Source of the DNA: Thunnus maccoyii | Lineage: Eukaryota > Chordata > Actinopteri > Scombriformes > Scombridae | Direction: 5' to 3' | Assembly (NCBI RefSeq): GCF_910596095.1 | Contig: NC_056550.1 | Span: 8,237,001 to 8,301,000 of the forward strand | DNA length: 64,000 bases | Shown here: in pieces, positions 47,233 to 64,000 of the stretch | Position numbering within the stretch: position 1 is the stretch's first letter | Layout: every line of letters starts with the position of its first letter | Translations under genes and position numbers: made by a program | The notes under the pieces: generated by a model | Databases searched by the model: none | Seen by the model: the letters and a program-made list of their open reading frames with translations, nothing else | What the model was told of the DNA's origin: nothing

Positions 47233-47606
47233 GGGGGGTGTTACTTCACAGTTACTGTATGTTTTAACATCATCATCATCATACCTTTAGTGTGTGAGGC
47301 TCCGTCTCCTGGGAAAATATAGGAATCCTCCAGTTTAGTGATGTCATACAAGCAGATGCAGAGGCCAACATTGTAGACCACCTGAGGAGCAAATGTAGTT
47401 GTGCTGAAAGTTCAGTTTTGCACTGTTGTGTTGGCTCACTGGTAACTGAAGTGTCTCACACACTCACTCACACACTCACACACACTCACACACACCTTGT
47501 TGGCCAGCTTCTTGTTAAGCTCCTCTGCTATGGCGTCGTTGAGTTGTCTCTGGAAGTTCCACGGAGGGATCCTGACCGTGTCGACCATCTCCACCAATAC
47601 AAACAT
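44219..47606 (-). CDS. polr3h: DNA-directed RNA polymerase III subunit RPC8, 6 coding exons, 214 aa
   Basis: RPB7-like stalk subunit of RNA polymerase III; in the known enzyme it pairs with RPC9 (CRCP) for initiation at tRNA and 5S genes. Exons: 47496-47606, 47285-47381, 46564-46650, 44798-44861, 44408-44642, 44219-44269; phases agree, and the first donor is GTGTGT. The N-terminus [16 protein letters not shown] matches the human protein. It is followed by the N-terminal RPB7-type fold ([12 protein letters not shown]), then the S1-type barrel from about residue 75 ([47 protein letters not shown]), and ends [10 protein letters not shown]. An Ala/Pro-rich insert after VDTSPTGP makes it about 10 residues longer than human (204 aa). 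It is on the same strand as aco2, whereas in human the two are, as I recall, tail to tail. Confidence 0.95.
45745..46464. repeat. Dispersed repeat copy B, split by a miniature element
   Basis: Lies in polr3h intron 3. The parts 45745-46016 and 46400-46464 together match the reverse complement of the repeat at 9081-9375 (shared GATGTCTTG/CAGACAAAA region, GAGGATTTCCTGCTTTT, CATTTTCTGACATT). The repeat is interrupted at its TTAA by the element at 46017-46399. Confidence 0.8.
46017..46399. mobile_element. TTAA-flanked miniature transposon inside a repeat
   Basis: 383 bp bounded by TTAA at 46013-46016 and 46400-46403. The inverted ends are AGGACCGGTGTGTAGAATTT and, from the right, AGGACCAATGTGTAAGATTT, continuing through AGTGRCATCTA. 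The interior is non-coding. The TTAA target and AGGAC-type tips suggest a piggyBac-type source of mobility, which is an inference. Confidence 0.85.
47199..47238. repeat. (TG)n followed by a 23-G homopolymer
   Basis: A TG tract runs into 23 consecutive G residues (47216-47238), in polr3h intron 2, about 45 bp from the donor of exon 2 (47285-47381). Uninterrupted G runs this long are rare in vertebrate DNA. The exact length may reflect assembly or sequencing error. Confidence 0.85.
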
Positions 47607-49260
47607 GATGCAGATTGCGAGTAGGTACACACACACACACCACACACAAACACGCTTTCACACAGAGCAGCGGTGCTCCAACACTCGGCCTGAGCTGTCA
47701 GCTGCCGCTTATTTTTCAGGACAACATTTCTTGTTTTACCTCTTAAAAATAAACATCAACACGTGCTCTAAATCTAGCTAAAGACAACACGTAGTAATAC
47801 AATAATCTGCAGCACTGTCAAACACATCCATGATGTTTCCACGTGATTATTTACGATAGCGACGTTTTTACGACATGTCGCAAAACTTAAAGGCACAGTG
47901 TACTGTTTTTTTTCTTTGCGTTACTGTAACGTGCTATTTGCTTTTTACAACTTTGACATTTTCTGTAAGGAATTTGAACGTTATTTTAAAACAATTCAAT
48001 AGTAAAAGCTATATCTGTAACACCACAAATCAACAATCCCTCCTGGTTATTTATTCTCTCTGTCTACCTTACTGTTTAAATATTTGTCATAGACTATTTA
48101 CCCATTTACTATTTACTATTTTATTTACTTTTTTTTTTTTTTTTTTTTTTTAAAATCTTTCAGTATATTCTATGCATTTTTTTAATTCAATAAAGTTGCT
48201 AAAAAACATTTTTAAACTCTCTGTATTTACATCAGAAGTGTGATAGTCATGAAGTCCATTCATGTATTTCACTTTAAAGCTAAAATTAAAATCATTTTTG
48301 GAATTTCAAGTATTTTTTTTATTTTCTTCACATATTTAATTAGGGTGCCACACTGTTAAGTTTGACAGTAAAATGATAAGGGCAGGGTTTTGAGCTGGTA
48401 CATTCAGATTTGTGGATGTGAAATTTGTCCAGAATGATCAGCTACTGAATAATGTAGGAAATACTAACTTCCACTCCACTGACTACAACCTGAAGCATCA
48501 TATCAAATATATAAATCTGCACTTTAGTATTCATTTTCCTGGTGATTAACTCATATCTACAGTGAAAAAACAAATTAAAGTGTTTCATTATCTGAATTAC
48601 ATAAAGTGCAGTGCACATACATATACATTAAACACATGTATATAGTTCTATGGCCACTGTGCTTTTATGTTATCTGTGCACGGTGCACTTCAGTTGTAAG
48701 AAAACATCTTATGAGTTATTTTTAGTCCTCTTCATTAATCATTAATCCACCCTGAAACCAACTTACTGTGCACGTCAGAGCACTTTGTTCTAAATATGAG
48801 AAAGATAAAGATTTCCTAAAAAAGAAAAAGAAACAACTAAAAACTTAACATTGATTAAAATCTACAATCAAACTCTATAAATACATACAATGATATTACC
48901 TGGTAACATGCTGTACATGGTTAGTGTAAGTCAAGTCGCTACTGTGTCTTGTATTGGTATCGTAAGGTTAGTTACAGTGAATCTATATACGCACATTTTA
49001 CAGGTATATAAAATATGTGTGTTGACAGAAGTACATATTGTACAGGTATGATAATATTTCAAAGTTGGTGTTATAGTTTTGAAAGTGCAAGAGGATATTA
49101 TTCAATAAACACGTGAACATCAGTGAATATGTGTCAACAGACTTGATGGCAGCTTATTAACTTTGAACTGAAACTCTCAGCTACCTGTACATGTAACACT
49201 ACAATACTGACAATCACATGATCTTATTATTGATTTCATTACACAATGAGAAACACAACA
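47607..49260. other. polr3h 5' flank and intergenic DNA
   Basis: Holds the polr3h leader and promoter. A CACGTG E-box is present at 47840-47845 and CG-containing sequence nearby; no TATA box is obvious. A 23-T homopolymer lies at 48129-48151. No exon is supported. Confidence 0.5.
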
Positions 49261-52200
49261 ACAGCCACTTCAGAATTTTATCTTTATTAATTAACCATTT
49301 ATAATGTAAAGATGTCAAGATCTTGCAAGCTATAAAACTGCAAGCATTTTAAATCATCTACTTTTATAAAATCAAGTTGAATTTGAACACAGGAGTGTGA
49401 GGGGAATCATCACTACGAAATAACATCTGTTCATATTTCATTTTCATCTGAACAAATGAAGCATGTTGAAGAATTGATTTCAAACACATCAGAGGAAGCC
49501 TGACCAAACGAAGCACACCTGAGTACAAAATGACACAATGGGCATGCTAGCACACAATGCCTTCATGAATAACATCATTTGATTTGTCACTTTACAGTGG
49601 TACTTTTAAAACTCAAAGACCTGAACCAGTGAACAACAAATCCTTATCTTACATCACAGTAGAAGCAAAATGCATCACAAGCGGCAATTTAAAATGTGCT
49701 GAAAGAGGTAATTAAAATCAATCAGTATTTTGAAGATGGTTCACAATACACATGAAATCTGATCCATTCGGTGGGGAAAAAAAACACCCTGTACATATTC
49801 AGACGATTATGGACATGGTGATATTTTTCGTAATTCACATAAAAACGGGCCACACACAGCAACGTCTCATGAACAACCACAACTTCTGTTCATCATCAAC
49901 ATCCATATATTTTCATTAGGCATCTTTGGCAGTTATTCTGACAAACTGACGTGGAGTGTTTAACCACGTAGGTGATGAGTGTAACGGGGACATGAAACCG
50001 TTTTTGTGATGATTCTCAAAGTGTTTCGCAGTTGAGTGTATGAACAGCAAACCCTATAAGGAGTCGTTGATATCCAAAAAGTCTTTAAAACAAAGGCTCC
50101 TGCTGTTTCAAATCATCTCTGTCCCTTAAAACTATTTGAACACAGAACTAAAAATTAAGAAAACTAAACAAAACCTTCATGAGTCACCTTTCTAAAAATA
50201 ACAAGTCCCTTTTCTCACTGTCAAGACCCAAAATCCATGTGTCAACTGGTTTGTGAAACCATTAGATTAATGGAGATTCACTTTAATAATGACGACAGAA
50301 TCGGGACAATACATTAAATTTTGTTTCAAGAGTTAACAGCTCTCGTTTAGATGGGCAGCATACAGCATGTCTCTTGTTCTCTCTCTTTATTTATTTATAT
50401 ATATATATATATTTATGATTTATTAGTTATGTACACACCCCTATACAAAGTGCAGCTATATATCACATCATTTACGCACAAGACCAAACTCAGTGACTTT
50501 TGAGTACATAGGGATTTACCTCAGCAACTGTAATTATAAATCAAAAGCGCTGTTACTTCTGCAACAGAAGAAGGAAGAGATTTATAGACCTTCTGCATGA
50601 TGATGAGCTAAACACCAGCAGTACTCCAACATAAAACAAAGCAGCAATGACCTCAAACATCCCTAAGCCCACAAAAATATATAACCGCGCTGTTTCAGTG
50701 ACGCACGCTATGTGTACATCATGGCATTACCCAATCTAATAAAAGAATGATCTTGAATCTAAATCTTTCTACTGTCGCAAAATTCATGTCTCGATAATGA
50801 GTAGTACAAGTTGTATGTCAGTCCTATAGAGTCACACACAACGAAGATGTACGCTGAAGAGTAAAACATTTGCGGAGGATAAATGATGCAAAGCACACCT
50901 AAAACCTACTTCCCTAATTCTACAAAGTGCTAGAGTCCAGGCGTCTGGACACTAGATTGTGCGTTACTTTGTGTAAGAAGACAGGAGGCCTTCTCATGCT
51001 ATGGAGGACCAAACCTCAACCTGGAAAAACATTCAGTTCAAAGACAAACACACCCTGTCATCTCCCATTACAGCTACATGAGGCAATTTCACACACTGGC
51101 AGCTCCAGATGAAAGTGAGGGGCAGCTGTAAAACACTGAGACACTATGTTAACATGACGTCTGAGCTGGACGAGGTTTTATTCTAAACAATCTACTATAG
51201 AGGTGTAGTGGAGTGTTTATTACGCTGTTTTTCAGGTGTCCATAAACTACATCAGAATGTCATTTGGGCAAACAGGGTTAATCTACAGTGCAATACTCTT
51301 CTCTTTATTTGCTAAAGAGAAGAGTGCAGCTTTACTGTCTAGTAACACTAACCTGATTACAGCCTATTTTAGCAAACATATTAGGTTGTGGTTTGGACCG
51401 CATGAGCCAGACTGAAAGCTAGGCAGGATGAGCAAAGAGGGACAGACAGCTGCAAACACAGACCGATGTTAACCTGATAAAAATAATCATGCATCACATA
51501 CACACACACACACACACACACACATACACACACACACAAACACAAGACAAAGTACAAATAGACAGAAAAAACCGACAAGCGACTAGCGTTACGTGCTCTG
51601 GTTTGTTGTCCTAATCAGAGAAAGAGAGACCACCACACGGGAAAGTTTTCACACAATGGAGGGTTACATGATGCGAAAGGGAGCAGCAGGGAGTGAGATT
51701 CACGTGCTGACTGAAATGTACCGGAGTGAACTACAGTCATAATGGAAAAGTGCAACAAAAGTGGCGTGACAAGACCTCAGAGTGAGTGAGAACAGAGTGG
51801 GCTGCAGTTGTACAATGACTGCAGGGGCCGAGGGACTTTCACTGATGCTGCTTACAGTAAATAAGTGAGCCTGGTTGTTTGTTTACAGTGTGGTTCCAAT
51901 CAACAGTGACCGAGAAAACATTTGTTCAAGTCAATAATCACATCAGAAAGCAGCGACACCCCTCAGCCCTCTACAGTAGGAGCTAGTAGAGATCATCACC
52001 GTTTGGCATATTATAGCTACAGATAACCTGGAAAAGATGTACTGTTCAGGTCTGGAGATAATGAAGGAAACATTACATTCAAGTAAGTCAGCTTATTGAG
52101 CTGTTTGGATGGAGATAACATTACAGAGGAGGTATAATGGAGATTTTTCTGGTCTTGGGCTGGATTTTACTGTTCACACTTCACTGCTTTACAGTTTTTT

Positions 52201-52966
52201 TTTTCTTGTATATCTTTATCTAGATCTAACTTTACTGATTCAGGGTCTGAATCAGGTTTGTATACTGCTAGGTACAGTCATTAAAGATGGTATACCGTGT
52301 GGTTGATTATAAATAATACCGTTATGTTAATGCAACCTGTTTTGATAGAGGTGAGCTTAGAGTGATTTTTGGTGAAACTGAACAACTTCCTTTTTATAGA
52401 TATACAGTGGTGATACCGATCTGTCATAAATATATCAAAAATTTTACAACTCCCTTCGATGGACAGAGATGAGCGTTTGTGTATGAAACCAACTACGGGG
52501 TTACACTCGATGAACAAAAACGCTTGACAAATCAGATTTTAAACAGAGGAGTGCTGCCAGTATGAGCGACGCTGCCTAAAACAGAGACACATTGCTACGC
52601 TTCTCACACAGACGTGGCTGCGGTTATGTGCGTTTGTGTAATTCTGTCTTTCAACCGGGAAGTGCTTTCACAGTAATCCTGTCTGTGCGTGTTTACGTGC
52701 CTCCGTGTTTGTGTGTGTGTGTGCGCTTTTCATCTGTACAGCGACCTTGTGTGTGTGTGTGTTTGTGTGCGTGCGTGTGTGTGTTCTTTCTTTAACTGAG
52801 CATGACTACAGCTGTCCCTAAACCAAATCTGGTTACAATCTACCGTTAACGCCGTCTCTTCCTCTTTGCGAAGCCCCACTCTAGGCCCACATTTCTCCCC
52901 TTCTTAACCCACGCCAAGGCCCCCTCGATGGCCCCCTACGGGCCCCGCCTCCCTTCTCTCCACCAA
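49261..52966 (-). other. aco2: Region after the aco2 stop: possible long 3'UTR
   Basis: There is no coding exon in these 3.7 kb. Minus-strand AATAAA hexamers occur at several places (for example near 51302, 51178, 50387 and 49283-49288), so the aco2 transcript could end anywhere from about 1.7 to 3.7 kb after the stop. Mammalian ACO2 3'UTRs are, as I recall, much shorter, so part of this may be intergenic. GT-rich sequence (about 52700-52785) and a (CA)n tract (51499-51541) are present. Confidence 0.35.
51499..51541. repeat. (CA)n microsatellite
   Basis: A CA tract with one TA interruption, in the non-coding region downstream of aco2. Confidence 0.93.
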
Positions 52967-63417
<10,451 letters not shown>

Positions 63418-63421
<4 letters not shown>

Positions 63422-63442
63422 TTTGTTCACTGACAAAGATGA
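63418..63442 (-). promoter_or_regulatory. aco2: Iron-responsive element (IRE) spanning the aco2 start codon
   Basis: On the mRNA strand the sequence reads CAU-C-UUUGU-CAGUGA-ACAAA-AUG. UUUGU pairs perfectly with ACAAA to give the 5-bp upper stem, the hexaloop is CAGUGA (CAGUGN rule), and an unpaired C sits 5' of the upper stem. The lower stem pairs CAU with the AUG start codon. IRP binding to such an element in mammalian ACO2 mRNA represses translation when iron is low. The loop is at 63427-63432, stem arms at 63433-63437 and 63422-63426, the bulge at 63438. Confidence 0.9.
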
Positions 63443-63456
63443 GTGTCGCACCGCTG

Positions 63457-63464
63457 TGACGTCA
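63457..63464. promoter_or_regulatory. aco2: Palindromic cAMP-response element at the aco2 promoter
   Basis: TGACGTCA lies 36 bp upstream of the aco2 ATG. The IRE must be near the cap to work, so transcription probably starts between the IRE and this site, placing the CRE in the core promoter. Confidence 0.55.
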
Positions 63465-64000
63465 ACGGGTTTATAGGAGCCCGTTATTTAACATTTTATT
63501 GTTTTATTGAAAGGGAAGTGCTCTAACAAACATATTAGGACCACACTCTCCCATCATCTAGATGTTTTTGGTCTTCTTTATTTAATGATACACAATGAGA
63601 GAAAGCACTAGAACATTTGTGATAAATACTAGTTCAATAACAAGTTTAAGGAAGTGTATTTTAAGATATTGCATATAATTTATCCTGTAAAACTTGTGTT
63701 AGAAAGATTCAGACTGGATATTGATCATGAGTGTGATTTTGGTGGACTTGAAAAAGACAGTATTTCCCATCTATTTTTCACTGTGTATATACAAGAATGT
63801 TCTGGATTGGTGTAACCAACTTCCGAAAAAAGAAACTTAACACGAATGTTGAAATAGATGTTTGAGGTAATGCTTTATTTTAGTCAAGATGAGATTGAAA
63901 ACAACATGCTGCATATCACACAACTGTTTATTATTTTCCATATTTTCATATTCATAAGAAAATTGTCAGGAATCAAGCTTTATAAATGTATGTAACACAA
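63465..64000. other. Upstream flank of aco2
   Basis: AT-rich, non-coding in all frames as far as I can see, and without a recognised repeat. It may hold the end of a further gene outside the window, but nothing here shows it. Confidence 0.5.

Overview
The window is vertebrate nuclear DNA and almost certainly from a ray-finned (teleost) fish. Introns are compact with GT-AG borders. Several dispersed repeat families resemble ones I know from fish genomes (Tc1-like, hAT-like and TTAA-flanked miniature elements), and there are many (TG)n tracts. Five protein-coding genes were reconstructed exon by exon, and each reads through in frame from ATG to stop. The species cannot be named from the sequence alone.

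Layout: gucy2c (guanylate cyclase C receptor, minus strand, 27 exons, 756-15580); about 7 kb of intergenic DNA with a nested hAT-type insertion and a CTAAY pentamer satellite; pmm1 (phosphomannomutase 1, plus strand, 8 exons, 23010-31317); a repeat-rich convergent intergenic stretch; csdc2 (cold-shock-domain RNA-binding protein, minus strand, 3 coding exons, 37460-39408, with probable non-coding 5' exons); polr3h (RNA polymerase III subunit RPC8, minus strand, 6 exons, 44219-47606); and aco2 (mitochondrial aconitase, minus strand, 18 exons, 52967-63421).

The block pmm1-csdc2-polr3h-aco2 has the same gene content and order that I recall for human 22q13.2, which supports calling the paralogues pmm1 and csdc2 rather than pmm2 and carhsp1. 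gucy2c beside pmm1 is not the arrangement I recall in human. The genes are functionally unrelated housekeeping or tissue genes, not a pathway cluster.

The clearest regulatory element is an iron-responsive element at the aco2 start codon: a CAGUGA loop on a 5-bp stem with a bulged C, with the AUG in the lower stem. Other points worth a second look are a possible frame-breaking cassette exon in pmm1 intron 2, a TTAA-flanked miniature transposon whose unoccupied target site can be read from another copy of the host repeat in this window, an uninterrupted 23-G run in polr3h, and palindromic cAMP-response elements near the pmm1, csdc2 and aco2 5' ends. I found no convincing new multi-gene system; the window looks like ordinary teleost euchromatin.
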